Positions 1 to 10,610 of a DNA stretch of 64,000 nucleotides are shown piece after piece. Within the stretch, counting starts at the first letter, position 1; every line of letters starts with the position of its first letter. Under the pieces are notes generated by a model. That model was not told the origin of the DNA and ran no database searches. It worked only from the letters and a program-made list of their open reading frames with translations. Source of the stretch: Fagopyrum homotropicum (lineage: Eukaryota; Streptophyta; Magnoliopsida; Caryophyllales; Polygonaceae); contig BSWB01000003.1 in assembly GCA_033239125.1 (NCBI GenBank), forward strand, positions 131,616,320 to 131,680,319. The letters are read 5' to 3'. Both the position numbers and the translations under genes were made by a program.

Positions 1-1170
1 CTTTAAATCTTAATTAATTTACTTGTATTTATCAATTATGTTCTTTTGAAGAACAAACTAAAACGTATAGTAGATATAGTTTCTCCGAAAAGATCGGTGT
101 CGTTAGACTTGTAATAATTGTTAAACTTTGTTTTAACAACATTTAATGTTGTTTTTGTTTAATTAATTTTTTTTTTTTATTTTATTTCTGCTTTGGTTAG
201 CAATAAATATAAGGAGATTAAACCATGGGCCCAAAGGCCCAATGAAAGCAGCAAATAGGTTTAGAAAGGGCATTGCAATTTGCAAATGCTGGAGATCCGT
301 TGAAAACCTAGCAGGAGCCGTCATCTTCTCCACTTGGACTCCTTACTGTTTAAGAGAGCTTGTTGATGAGGCAGATCCGAGAAGAAACCCATTGAAGAAC
401 ACAAGTCGGATTGCTTTGGTTTAAAGCATAGAGAAGCCGAAGGAGATAGGGATTGCTCGGTGAAGATCCGGGATTTCCGGAAGAAACCGAGGACGTATAA
501 ACTGAAGGGGTAACCTCTTCCTGATTAAGGTTTAATCCTTGTGTTGTTTCTTAACAGTGTGATCTAGATCAAAGGCAGGACAAGCATCCGACAATCGGAT
601 CCAAAAAACAAAAACATAAACGAGATGAATCCAAAATCGAGCACAAAACAAGCTTCTTCCTTGTAGAAGAACTGCGACCACGAGTTCTACTTAGGCAGTA
701 GAAGCGTCGGTTGAGACGAAATCGGTGTGAAAGAGACGGCTCTCGGTGGCGGCGAAGAGGAGGAGAGCCCTATTGCTTTGGGGGGATTTTTGTACTGGTG
801 GTAACCCTGAGATAGGTGTATTATGCTGTTGTGCTTGTTGATCGAAGACAGATCTGGTTATAGGTTGTACCTCTTACCATAGCCATAAATTACACTTTGA
901 ATCCAGAGTTATTTTACCTCTTCGATTCGAAATAGCATATGAGGGGTTTCCTCTTGTTTAGAGTATGATTTGAATGAGAAGATGGTGTTCGTTTTATTAA
1001 AACTTGTTGGTTATGTTGAGATCTGAGAAGGGTGGAACACCTTCGGTTTTTCAAGGATGAGGGGTTTCCTCACTTGTGTACAGTAGAGAGGTTTTTCCCT
1101 CTTATTGAAGGCTATGAATTGTTAACACTAAGTTTGTTTGTTTTTTTTTATTTTTCCGTAAAAAGGAGTG
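1..1170. other. Unassigned intergenic DNA
   Basis: No coding frame here resembles a known protein. The left part is AT-rich with poly-T runs. The middle (about 650-800) is more GC-rich and looks like degraded transcribed or element sequence. A short direct repeat (GAGGGGTTTCCTC) occurs near 940 and 1057. The only open frame over 60 codons on the plus strand (242-424) has no domain I recognise and is probably chance. This DNA may be the 3' part of the LINE-type relic that follows on the minus strand, but I see no boundary. Confidence 0.4.
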
Positions 1171-1174
1171 CACT

Positions 1175-1560
1175 ACTCCAACAAGACATGCGAGGGAGGC
1201 TAACTCCTCGACAATCGTCCAAAACTAATAGCATGCACACTCCTGGGAGGAGCTGAAAGCTAAATTAGCAGGTGCAATAGACACTCTATTTTCTTCCCTG
1301 AACACATCACCAAGATCTATAACTCAATCTCGGACGAAGAAGCCTTGTCAACGTATCACCAGGCTGTAGAAGGGGTGTGAAGAACAAGCCCCTTTCTTAA
1401 TCAGATCAACAGCAAGCATCAAATCAAGCTCCACCGAAACCCTCCTATAGCCATCACACCATGCAAGATCTAGACCATACACAACTCCCCGCATTTCTGC
1501 TTCCAACACGGAAGCACCACCCAAGTTCACAACAACTCCATTTATTTGATAAAAATTATA
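1175..1560 (-). pseudogene. RNase H domain relic, LINE-type (plant non-LTR retroelement)
   Basis: The minus strand reads like the C-terminal RNase H domain that ends many plant non-LTR reverse transcriptase ORFs. Recognisable motifs in order are GGASVLEAEMRGVVYGLDLAW (first part: AEMRG...GLDLAW), then VSVELDLMLAVDLI, where the family has VExDSxxAVxLI, then a degenerate VFREENR segment where the family has HVxREANxVAD, then LANLAFSSSQ. Two in-frame stops interrupt it after the SLVIR segment (near 1345 and 1315). The second acidic residue of the VExD block is kept, but the frame is broken, so this is not a functional enzyme. No RT domain is visible upstream. Confidence 0.6.
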
Positions 1561-2055
1561 GAATAATTTTTAATGTGGTTCTTGAAGTATAATATTTGAT
1601 TAAAATTATAGAATAAAATTTTAGTTAAAATATATGATTTAAATAGTCGGTGTCTCAATTTATTCATAATTAATTAATTATCTAAAATACTATTGTTAAA
1701 AGCCAAGTTAAAATGACTCAAACTTAAAAAAGATTAACTTTCATGAAAATCATACCAATAAACCTTCTTAAAAAAAATAGAAGTATATCCATACACAATA
1801 CTTACTTTAAGATTACAACTTTTTTTTTCCTTACAAAGCATGGACAACAAATTAAAATTTCCTATAGCTCAACCCATGATCCGGTAACTCTTCTATCTTC
1901 TTATAATCATGTATCTCACGTCCAGATTTTATCTTAAACAATAGGATTGTTATATGAGACTAGCTATTTTGATTCGATTTAAAAAAAAAAAAGATTTTGC
2001 TTGAACTTGTTCACTTTTCCTTAAATGAAATATATAAGAAAATATTTTAAAAAGC
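1561..2055. other. AT-rich intergenic DNA without identifiable feature
   Basis: Very AT-rich with short homopolymer runs (poly-T near 1810, poly-A near 1980). The one open frame (1743-1937) is low-complexity and has no recognisable motif. I see no promoter, RNA gene or repeat unit that can be supported. Confidence 0.4.
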
Positions 2056-2360
2056 GGTTAAAATTTAGGCTCAACTTATATGTAAACAAGCTGAACTTGA
2101 GTATGTCAAAGCTCGACTTGTTTGGCGAAAGCCCGGCTCATTTGGCTAGAATAACACTATATTGGTCAAATTACTCGGGCTCGACTCTAAAAAAATATTG
2201 GCTCGAGATCGTTCACCTTTTAAACGAGCCAAAATATCAACACATTTTAAATCTCTATAAAAAATTAGACTCAGTTTGGGCTCATCTTATTTATAAACTA
2301 GCTGGGCTTGAACATAATAATATTTGGCTCGTTCGACTCATATTATATCCCTATTAAACA
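2056..2360. repeat. GCTCG-rich degenerate non-autonomous DNA-element-like segment
   Basis: This stretch has recurrent GCTCGACT, GGCTCG and GAGCC words in both orientations (for example near 2110, 2130, 2180, 2210, 2230 and 2325). Such clusters are common as subterminal repeats of non-autonomous hAT-like elements in plants. I cannot find clear terminal inverted repeats or a target duplication. The 110-codon plus-strand open frame across it is probably a by-product of the repeat. Confidence 0.3.
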
Positions 2361-2593
2361 CAACTAAAGCAAATGAATAGGAAACCAAGATCAAATCTTT
2401 GATGGGAAGTCAAAGAAACATCAAATAGGTGGAAATTATTTATGGCATGCTCATTAGAAAAGTTATAAAATATATATACATTCTTATGACGTTGGACAAA
2501 CTAAAAAACTCTTAGACTAACTACATAAAAAAAAACTAATTAAGTAAGGTTACTAATTACATAAAAAGTAAATATTTAAACTCTTAATTATAA

Positions 2594-2607
2594 TCCCCTC
2601 AAGTTGG
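2594..2607 (-). other. Polypurine tract of the copia relic
   Basis: On the minus strand the stop of the copia pol relic (at 2656) is followed about 50 nt later by a purine-rich AACTTGAGGGGA. This is the position and sequence type expected for the polypurine tract that primes plus-strand synthesis just before a 3' LTR. The downstream LTR is too decayed to delimit. Confidence 0.5.
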
Positions 2608-2655
2608 AGCATGTAAATCACAAATGCTCAACTTATAAAGGAGAAAAGAGAAATT

Positions 2656-4083
2656 TTAACGGCCGAGAGCCTTTGTCAGTACATCCATGGGTTGCTTTGA
2701 AGTGTGAGCATGGGAGACAACAATAGTCAAAGAGGAGAACAAATCCCAAATGAAGTGATAATCTATCTCAAAATGTTTGGTGCGTTCATGGAAGACCGGA
2801 TTGACAAAGATATGTAATGTTTCTTGATTGTCACAAAATAACTACATAGGAGATTGATAAAGATAGTGAAGGTATCAAAGTAATGACTTGATCCAAAAAA
2901 GCTCATGACAAGTAGCAACCATGGAGCGGTACTCAACTTCAACAAACAAGCGAGAAACAATTGGTTTCTTTTTTTTGTCTTCCAAGAAATGGGTGACTTA
3001 TCAAGAAAGTCATAATCACCATCCAAGAAGTGACGAGTGATGGGACAAGAAGCCCAATCAAAATCACAATATGAATAGAGTTGTAGAGAAATCTCCCTAT
3101 ATAAGACAAGCCCTTGATCCGGATGAGCCTTAATGTACTGAAGAACAAATAAGGTAGTCTGCCATTGGTCATATTTAAGAGCTTGCATGAATTAAGAAAG
3201 GTTATGAGTGGAATAACTCAATTAAAATCAATAACAGCTATGTACATCATGCGATGATATTTCTCTAATTCATAGAATTTCGACCCTACTGACAAGGCAA
3301 TATCATGATTTTAGGCATCGGGAACTCAATAGGCTACCGACTTCAAATAATATCTCAAGTGCATGCTTTTATTGACTACAAAAATGAAAAAAAGAGACCA
3401 TTAACACCGTAAGAATCTCAATGCCTAAGAGGTATTTCAGAATACACATTTCTTTTATAATAAAAAACTAAGGTATGCAAATACTTTGTAAACTTCTCAA
3501 TATACTCACAACCATTTCCAACCATAATCAAAATATCAACACATACAAGGACATAAATCAACTTTGTATTGTAAAAAAATAGAGAATAATCTACATATAC
3601 TAGCCAAACTTGGTAAGAGAGAAGCTAACTTGACAAACCAATTTTTGGGGAGCTTGACAAAGTCCTTATAGAGACTTCTAGAGACGACGTACAAGCTAGG
3701 TCACTAGAAGTAGAAAAACCAAGAGAGAGATGCGTATAGATTTTTCCATCAAGGTCACCATGAAGGAAGGCATTATAAATGTTCATCGGATGAAGATGCT
3801 AACCATTGAGTATGGCAACAAAAAGAAACAACCGAACATATCTCATGTTTGTAACTAATGCAAACGTCTCGTGATAATCATTTCCTTCTACTTGCGTGTT
3901 ACCAAGAACGGCCAACCTAGCCTCGTGTCGATCGAGTATGCCATCGGATTTTTAATCAATTCAAATAAACCATTTGTATACAATAGGTTTCTAATTACGA
4001 GGTAGAGAAACTAACTTCCAAGGGTCATTTTGTTCCAAAGCATCAAGCTCAGGAAAAGCCTCCAATTCGAATCATTGGGAGTC
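2656..4083 (-). pseudogene. Ty1/copia pol relic: reverse transcriptase and RNase H
   Basis: Read on the minus strand from 4083, this encodes the copia RT start (ALEQNDPWKLVSLP), then HEARLAVLGNTQVEG, DYHETFALV and NAFLHGDL. The catalytic box reads YVDILIMVG instead of YVDD, so the second catalytic Asp is lost (near 3518-3549). RNase H follows, with AYCD-type LYSYCDFDWASCP, then ISWKTKK, CDNQETLHI, NPVFHERTKHFEIDYHF, and a terminal TKALGR before the stop. Several in-frame stops and frameshifts are present, so it is dead. The 5' part of the same pol lies beyond later insertions, at 6747-6803, 7173-7241 and 27556-28040. The overall order fits one copia element inserted in minus orientation. Confidence 0.85.
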
Positions 4084-4726
4084 TGATGTAGTCCTTGGGT
4101 ACGTTCAAGGACAAAGTGTGGATCTAAATCAAGCTTGAACTTCAACTAATCTATTTTGTTATGTGCAGATGGATTAGATGTTGAAAATGAGTTTGCGGAA
4201 TATTTGAGATGGATGCGGAAGCGTACGGCAATCCGATCCAGAAAGATCGAATCATCCACGAAGTAGAGTAGATAGAGTTGACCCTAAAAAAGGATCCTCG
4301 AGTACGAAATGCTTGAATCAAAGACTAGATCCAAGATAGAACTTTAAGAGGGTGGAAGAGGAGGTGATGCCCAAACAATGTAGGAGGAAATACTTCTCAA
4401 TATACTTGATTCAAATTAGGCATGCCTTACAAATGAGTCAAAGCATCCTTTATATAGGAGAGGATGGTGGCAAATCCTAAGACTTAAATACGGAATTAAA
4501 AGTAAATATTCTAGACAGTAAAGAAGGGATTTGATGGAATCTTCCAAGAAATGTCTCAAGCATTCAATGCCTTCTTAAAGGAAGATATTCACAAGAATAT
4601 CTCCTTTAATTATTAAGAATATAAGATATTACTCAAATAAATATAATGGGTCTTCAATTTGATAGTGGTAGCCAAGGGCATATCAAGCCGGAGGTACGGA
4701 TGGTATCGCCATCCAGGGGCGTATCA
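4084..4726 (-). repeat. 3' LTR of the small non-autonomous element
   Basis: Direct repeat partner of 6107-6746. In element orientation it begins TGATACGCCC and ends with the TGATG complement CATCA. It follows a purine tract at 4727-4741. It interrupts the copia RT relic just before the segment encoding ALEQND. Confidence 0.8.
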
Positions 4727-4855
4727 TTCTCCTCCTCTTGGCTGTGAAACGTCCCCCGTTTCACCGTGGCTAGATGGTGCACACTGTAGGAATTAGGAGG
4801 CTTGGACTTGTAGTCATTCAAAATAACAGTGCCGCTGAGCTTGTCAAATATTCCG

Positions 4856-5400
4856 TCAAGGAATGGGAATGAGCAACGGTAATGGTTGATGGCGGTTGAT
4901 TGCACCGGTACTCTTGGAACTTCTGAACAAAGCCTTGCATGGGTGGCAACCCGGTTGGTAAACACACGAATATATCAATAAAACAAACTTTGGATCGGGC
5001 GGCTCAACCTTGTGGTACATGTAGATGGTGTCGTCGGTAAGTTTGTTTACCAAGCCCTCAAGGGCCTTGATGGTGAACGCTGATGACATCCTATACAGAT
5101 AGGAGAGCAAGCCGGGTGGTAAGAAATTTGACATAACAAAGACAAACCTCGGATCGGGCGGCTCAAATTTGTTGTCCATCAATATTATGGTGCCGGTGGC
5201 GGGGTTGACATCTCCGTCTTTGTCAAGGATGGATTCAAATATGCCGATGACGGTTTCTTCCTTGTCTTCTTCGAAAGACTCATCATAGAACGGGTTGACA
5301 AGGTAAAGTGGAAGTGCCGGGGCACAACCTTCAATGATGACATCGCCCTCGTCTTTGCCTTTTACTTTACCATCATCATATAAATATATAATAGGCTAAC
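4856..5400 (-). pseudogene. Unrecognised open frame with duplicated EPPDP motif inside the small LTR element
   Basis: On the minus strand a frame of about 180 codons without stops runs from near 5400 to 4856 and has no clear start codon. It is acidic at first (DESFEEDKEE), then contains two related segments, KFEPPDPRFVFVM and KVEPPDPKFVLLIY, about 57 residues apart. A third, weaker copy (KSKPPNSYSV) appears in another frame at about 4810-4780. I do not recognise the family. It is not gag or pol, so it could be host sequence captured by the element or a degenerate element-specific protein. The internal duplication suggests repeated structural units. Confidence 0.4.
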
Positions 5401-5584
5401 AATAAATTCACACTTAGGTTGTGTCACCAGTTGGAGTCCTTCGCTAGAAGCGGTTTATGTCGGGGTATCATGAGCACGGCTTGGCGTTCTTTTGGTTGTC
5501 GTTTGGCGTTGTGCGAAAGCCGTCAAAGCCCGCATTTGTTCCTTCAAATCATTCAGCTCACGCCTTAGAATAACTCTTTTTTCA

Positions 5585-6010
5585 TTACATTGGCCACACG
5601 ATGTTCCGGGGCAACATGCGTTGTTCGGGGCACAACATAGTCATCTTTCGGATAGACTTTATGTCGGGGAGAAATATATGCATCATCATGATAGGCCTGT
5701 CGTTGGTAATCAGGAGGCATTCAAGACCCTTGTTTGTGATTTGGTGGGTATGGGGGAAGCAACAAATCCTCGACTTCATGATAGGCACAACGTCGGTTGT
5801 GGAGGTACCGTCGGCGCCCATCAATGGTTTGTTTGGGCCTTGGTGGATATGGAGGAGGCGGCAATCACTCATCGACATCAACATGGGAACGCCAACGGCT
5901 TTGTTGATACCGTTAGTGTGTGACGCTTTTAGCTTTAGCTCTTGAGGAGAAGGCTACCATTCTCCATACAAATCAAACGGGTCATCATCGTCATAGAACA
6001 TGATGAATTT
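5585..6010 (-). other. Degenerate leader/ORF remnant of the small LTR element
   Basis: Inside the primer site the minus strand has an ATG near 6002 followed by an acidic start (MFYDDDDPFDLYGEW) and then a stop. The frame reopens to give a histidine- and methionine-rich stretch down to 5585. No known motif is visible. Plus-strand open frames here (5492-5923, 5601-5945) are most likely shadows. Confidence 0.3.
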
Positions 6011-6090
6011 ATGACGCACGATGATAAACGGGGGAGAGCACGAAGAACACGATGGAGAAAAAAATAAGTAAAGAAACTTAACCGCAATCC

Positions 6091-6106
6091 GTTCCTCTGA
6101 TATCAA
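6091..6106 (-). other. Primer-binding site of the small LTR element
   Basis: The minus strand reads TTGATATCAGAGGAAC directly after the LTR end. It matches the plant tRNA-iMet complementary site (TGGTATCAGAG) at all but one of the core positions. This fixes the element's orientation as minus. Confidence 0.6.
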
Positions 6107-6746
6107 TGATGTAGTCTTTGGATAAGTTCAAGGACAAAGTGCAGATCGATCTTGAACTTCAACTACTCCGTTTTCTTATGTGCGGATGGATTAGATGTTG
6201 AAAATGAGTTTGCGGAATATTTGAGATGGATGCGGAAGCGTACGGTCAATCCGATCCAGAATGATCGAATCATCCATGAAGTGGAGTAGATAGAGTTGAC
6301 CCTTAAAAAGGATCCTAGAGTACGAAAGGCTTGGATCAAAGACTAGATCCAAGATAGAACTTTAAGAGGGTGGAAGAGGAGGTGATGTCCGAACCAAGTA
6401 GGAGGAAATACTTCTCAATATACTTGATTCAAATTAGGCATGCCTTACAAATGATCCAAAGCATCCTTTATATAGGAGATGTTGGTGGCAAATCCTAAGA
6501 CTTAAATACGGAATTAAAAGCAAATATTCTAGACAGTAAAGAAGGAATTTGATGGAATCTTCCAAGAAATGTCAAGCATTCAATGCCTTCTTAAAGGAAA
6601 ATATTCATGAGAATATCTCCTCAAATTATTAAGAATATAAGATATTATTCAAATAAATATAATGGGAAAGTCTTCAATTTAATAGTGGTAGCCAAGGGCA
6701 TATCAAGCCGGAGGTACGGATGACATCGCCATCCAAGGGCGTATCA
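6107..6746 (-). repeat. 5' LTR of the small non-autonomous element
   Basis: Direct repeat partner of 4084-4726, with many substitutions and a few small indels. It is followed on the right by GCGTC, the target duplication, and then by the copia linker segment. Confidence 0.8.
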
Positions 6747-6802
6747 GCGTCTCAACAAAAGAATGGGATTCTTGTGCAAAAACTCCACCGGAGGTGTAGA
6801 AA

Positions 6803-6803
<1 letters not shown>
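6747..6803 (-). pseudogene. Copia pol relic, post-integrase linker fragment
   Basis: The minus strand encodes HFYTSGGVFAQESHSFVE, which corresponds to the copia segment FxTSRDVxFxExxFPF lying after the integrase C-terminal domain. It is flanked by the small LTR element on one side and the TA repeat/MITE on the other. This helps show that the copia element once ran continuously through this point. Confidence 0.6.

Positions 6804-6849
<46 letters not shown>
6804..6849. repeat. TA dinucleotide microsatellite (left of MITE)
   Basis: An almost pure run of AT dinucleotides of about 46 bp next to the MITE, with a matching run on its other side at 7136-7172. This fits a MITE that inserted into, or generated, a TA tract. 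Confidence 0.9.
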
Positions 6850-6853
<4 letters not shown>

Positions 6854-7131
6854 ATAGATCCTATGAGAACACCCCCTAACGTGAGAACATGAGAACATAT
6901 TTGTAATTATTATTAGTTTTGTTACGAATGTGTCATATCGTTTAATGTATTATTCGTAGTTATTGTTGGTTGAGTGGATTATTCGTAGTTATTGTTGGAT
7001 TCCTAATTATTATTATTCGTAGTTATTATTACTTTTGATATCTACTTTAAATCTCAACCCTTAGTACTCACATCCAACAGTGTACGATTGTTCTCATGTT
7101 CTCACGTTAGGGGTGTTCTCATGGGAACCAC

Positions 7132-7136
<5 letters not shown>
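6850..7136. mobile_element. MITE of about 290 bp with inverted repeats
   Basis: The left arm at 6863-6897 (ATGAGAACACCCCCTAAC followed by GTGAGAACATGAGAACA) is the reverse complement of 7089-7122, apart from one missing C. The interior is AT-rich and non-coding, with short repeats around TTATTCGTAGTTATTGTT (6951-6967, 6976-6999). The superfamily is uncertain, and the target site is hidden in the TA tract. It sits in the copia relic between the VFS-encoding end of the integrase segment and the FYTS segment. Confidence 0.8.

Positions 7137-7172
<36 letters not shown>
7136..7172. repeat. TA dinucleotide microsatellite (right of MITE)
   Basis: A pure AT-dinucleotide run of about 36 bp that mirrors 6804-6849. 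It translates to meaningless YIYIY in the minus-strand frame that continues the copia relic. Confidence 0.9.
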
Positions 7173-7174
<2 letters not shown>

Positions 7175-7241
7175 CTGAAAACACTTGTTGCCCCCTCTTC
7201 CTAAAAAGGTATCCGAAGAACAAATACTTTTTACTATGAGC
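7173..7241 (-). pseudogene. Copia integrase C-terminal fragment
   Basis: The minus strand encodes AHSKKYLFFGYLFRKRGQQVFSG. It matches the copia integrase tail RAxxCVFLGYxxxxKGxxxYD. The residues that should precede it (PHNTYKM) are found 20 kb away at 27556-27580, on the far side of the hAT insertion. This pairing is strong evidence that the 7242-27555 block is an insertion. Confidence 0.7.
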
Positions 7242-7254
7242 TAAGCATGTCCAC

Positions 7255-7330
7255 GGGTCACCCGTGACCCGGCAGGTCACCGATCCGGCGGGCACGGGTT
7301 CCTCCGGGTTGCGGGTACGGGTAAGGGTCA
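7255..7330. repeat. hAT 5' subterminal GC-rich repeats
   Basis: A cluster of ACGGGT, ACCCG, CCGGCGGG and GACCCGGC words stands out from the AT-rich surroundings. The same words occur at the other end of the element. These are presumably transposase-binding sites. Confidence 0.6.
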
Positions 7331-7335
7331 TGAGA

Positions 7336-7470
7336 CCCCAAACCCAATTCATTTCTATAAATACCCCAAACCCAATTCATTTCATCTCACACCAATTCTC
7401 ATTCAATCATCTATTCACTCTCTCAATCTCTCTATAATTTCCAACTCTTACATTCAATTACTCTCCTAAT
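7336..7470 (+). promoter_or_regulatory. Promoter and 5' leader of the hAT transposase
   Basis: A TATA box (TATAAATA, 7356-7363) lies between two copies of CCCAAACCCAATTCATTTC (near 7336 and 7365). It is followed by a CT-rich leader typical of plant 5' UTRs. The ATG at 7532 is about 175 bp downstream of the TATA box. Confidence 0.55.
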
Positions 7471-7531
7471 CTCATATTCTCATTCTCTTATTTTGTTACT
7501 CTTAATACTACATTCTATTATTGAAAAAAAA

Positions 7532-9448
7532 ATGTCTAGCCGAGGAAGACGTTCCGTTAGCGGTGTCGGTCCTTCATCCGGCGGAGGTGTTAGCCGAGGA
7601 CGTCATTCCGTTAACGGTCCTCCAACCGGTTCGGATTTAAGGCGGAGCTTATTAAGTGGAGATCACGAGATCCTCGAGGAGGAGGATATCAACATGGAAT
7701 CACCTCCTTTCCCCAACACCCAAGAATCTGAGACCCAATTTCCGGAGGAGCAGGAGGAGCCGCCATTGAACAACACTCAACTAACGGCGGTAGTCTTCCG
7801 ATTTTGGTTTACAAAAGGTGCTCCCGATGCCAACGGAGTTTACTATGTCAAATGCAATTTTTTTTGGGCACAATACAAGCACAAAAAGGGAGAAGGCTAC
7901 GGGAACTACAAGAGGCATATTCGGAACAAGCACCCCGAAAAAATGGGATTGGCACGAGGGCAAACACAACTTACCAGGTACGCATCTACCTCTAGCCAAG
8001 CTCCTTCTCTATTTACATATGATCATTCTTCTTCTATGGATGCATTTTCGGAAATGTTAGCCATAGATTCTTTGGCATTTAGTTTTGCACAAAATGTTGG
8101 TTTTAATGATTGGATGCAAAATCATGCTCAACCCGCATATAAACCGATTTCTCGCCAAACCGCTACAAGAAAAATGATGCATAAATATAGAATTCGTAAA
8201 GAAGAATTGATTAAATATTTTATGGAAAACGGTGATATTCAAGTTTCTATTTGTAGTGATATTTGGACCGACGGTTTTCAAAAAAATTCATATATGGGTA
8301 TTACTTGTCATTTTGTTGATAAATTTTGGATTTTAAACAAAAGATTTTTAGCATTACGAGTTTTCAACGAACAACACACCGCCCAAAACATTGCCCGTTT
8401 AATTGCAGATGTTTTGGAAGAATATAGATTACTTTCACGAGTTTTTTCAATCGGTTTTGACAACGCCTCCGCTAACACGGCTTCCATTAGAGATTTAACC
8501 AACTATTGTAAGCCGACGATTGGAGGTAAATTTTTTTACATTAGGTGTGCCGCTCATATTGTAAACTTGTGTGTTCAAGAAGGTTTAGCATACGTTGGAG
8601 ATTTAGTACAACCTATTCGAAAAATTCTTCATGAACTTTGGTCTAAAAAAAGTATACGTACTAAATGGTATGCATATTGTAAACAAAATAACGTTTATCC
8701 TAAAAAATTTCCAAAAGATGTTTGTACAAGATGGAACTCTACTTACAAAATGATTTCCGAATCATATGAATATCAAGATCTTGTAAGTGGTTTTGCCGCA
8801 CAACATATTGACGGTGATTTTGTTTTCGGTGAATCTTGGGTTTTAGCAAGAGATGTAATGGAGGTTTTAAAATATTTTTATGATGCTACTAACACTTTTA
8901 GTAATGTTTATACACCAACTTCAAACATATTTTGTTATGTAGCAATTAATATTGCATTTGCACTTCAACAAGGTCTTTTAATTGATAATATTTCACAAGC
9001 TATTTATTCAATGCGAACTAAATGGTTAGATTATTATACAATTATTCCCGATGTTTTTCTTGTTGCATTTGTGTTAGATCCTAGACGTAAAATAGATGGT
9101 TTAAAACAATTTTTAGAAAGTTATTATGAATTTTTAGAATTACAACAAAATTCCGATTGTCATGTTTCTACCATAATTGCTAGAGTTAGAAAATTATTTG
9201 ATGAATTATTGGTTCAATATCGTGTTTCCGATCAAGGTCAATCTTCTCAACCCCCTCCTTGTCCTTCATCTTCAACTTCATCTAAATTTAAATCAATTGC
9301 TAGAGATTTGTTTGGCACGAAAAGGGCAAAAACCACGTCGAGTTCCCATTCAGAACTTGACGAATATCTAACCATTTCTTTTGAGTTTGCCAATGATGAA
9401 GAAGAAGAGGATTTCAGCATATTAGAATGGTGGAGCCTGATAGCATGA
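7532..9448 (+). pseudogene. hAT transposase, N-terminal and catalytic part (truncated by insertion)
   Basis: The ATG at 7532 (MSSRGRRS) is the likely start; an open frame to the left has none. In order: a basic/serine-rich N-terminus; a degenerate BED zinc finger (VKCNFFWAQYKH...RHIRNKH), where the usual second Cys is Phe; the first RNase H-like motif (CSDIWTDGF...YMGITCHF); the second (SIGFDNASAN); RCAAHIVNLCVQEGL; RWNSTYKM; and the post-catalytic VLDPRRK. The gene stops artificially at EWWSLIA because the last codons are the start of the Athila-like LTR at 9438. The native C-terminus continues at 15904. The catalytic motifs look intact. Confidence 0.9.
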
Positions 9449-10009
9449 ATTATAGTCTATATTTTGGGACCTGTTTAGACGTTTTATCTTCAATAATCTG
9501 CATGTTTGGATGTATATTATGTGATTATATTGTCATTTTATCTACCTTTGCGGGAATCGAGGTCTACACCAAGTTTCGTTGTAATCGTAGGTAAAATGGC
9601 ACGTTTTGCATCAAAATGGAGCTAATGGAGCTAAGGAGTCATTGAAGCTACATTCAGGGGCTTAAGGAAGAATCCAGGAAGCATGGAAATGGATTAAAGA
9701 TTTACTTTGGACCAGATTTAAGAGATTTCAATTCAATTTAGAGCCACCTCGGTCAGCTACAGTACCATCTCAACCGAGGTGATCCAGAGGAGCGTCCCGA
9801 CCGAGGCGAACACCTTGGACGCGGCGAGATATATTTTATTCTTGGCTGAGATCTTTTATTTTTGGAAGGAGAGATCTTATATTTTTAGGCTGAATTTCTG
9901 GATGGAAGATCATATATTTTAGGAAGATATTTATTTTGGGAGATAAGAAATACTTTATTAGGAAATTATCTTTTTAAGATATCTTATCTTTGAAAGATAA
10001 TTCTCCTAT

Positions 10010-10025
10010 ATAAAGGGTTGAATTT
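10010..10025 (+). promoter_or_regulatory. TATA box of the Athila-like LTR
   Basis: CCTATATAAAGGGTTG lies about 570 bp into the LTR after an AT-rich stretch and is conserved in the 3' LTR (14692-14707). It is the best candidate for the RNA start of this element. Confidence 0.5.
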
Positions 10026-10610
10026 TTCACAATTCAACCATCTTCGGATCGCCGCAAGCAACCCGCTACCATCATAACAGCTGGGGATTGAAGAAACTAT
10101 AGTTAAGAGGAATTTTTGGAAGGTTGAAGGAAGGAAGTTGATAGCTTTTATAGCTTTTGTGAAGGGTTTTGTAAGATTCTCTTAGATTCCCTTCTTTGTT
10201 GATTGTCTTGTTGGATTGTGATCCAAGGAACGCTTATTTGTTTGATATTTGATTCAATTATTGAAGCCTTGTTCTTAAGGTTTTTGTGTTCAAATATTCA
10301 TTCTCTTCCCGTATATTTGATTATTGCTTTCATGATGATGAGTGAGTAATTTCTTCGTGTGATTCTAGGGTGATTGGCTGAAGGTTATGGGAAAAACAAT
10401 GATAGAATAATCTTAAATTCCAGTAGGACCCTGAAAGCTCGAGTCTTTATCCTTAACCCTAGAACATCTCGCTTAGTCGATGAACATCTCGGCCGGGGTG
10501 AAACTTGACTGGCTGAGGTGACTTATCTGATCCGAAACTGAGAGTTAAGTGTTAGAGTTTGCCAAATCCTATTCTTATTATACCTTTCCTGGTTCAATGC
10601 AAGCTTAGGA

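Larger units (their letters stand above)
4084..6746 (-). mobile_element. Small non-autonomous LTR retrotransposon (about 2.66 kb) inside the copia RT relic
   Basis: Two direct repeats of about 640 bp (4084-4726 and 6107-6746) bracket 1.38 kb. On the minus strand the LTR starts TGATACGCC and ends CATCA. Immediately inside the 5' LTR is TGATATCAGAG, a near match to the tRNA-iMet primer site TGGTATCAGAG. A purine tract (AAGAGGAGGAGAA) precedes the 3' LTR. Flanks GAGTC and GCGTC are a 5-bp target duplication with one mismatch. No gag, protease, RT or integrase is visible, so it is non-autonomous. The LTRs differ at many positions, so this is an old insertion. Confidence 0.8.

Noticed and set aside
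5492..5945. Plus-strand frames of 143 and 114 codons inside the small LTR element
   Set aside because: Antisense to the element and overlapping each other; no motif.
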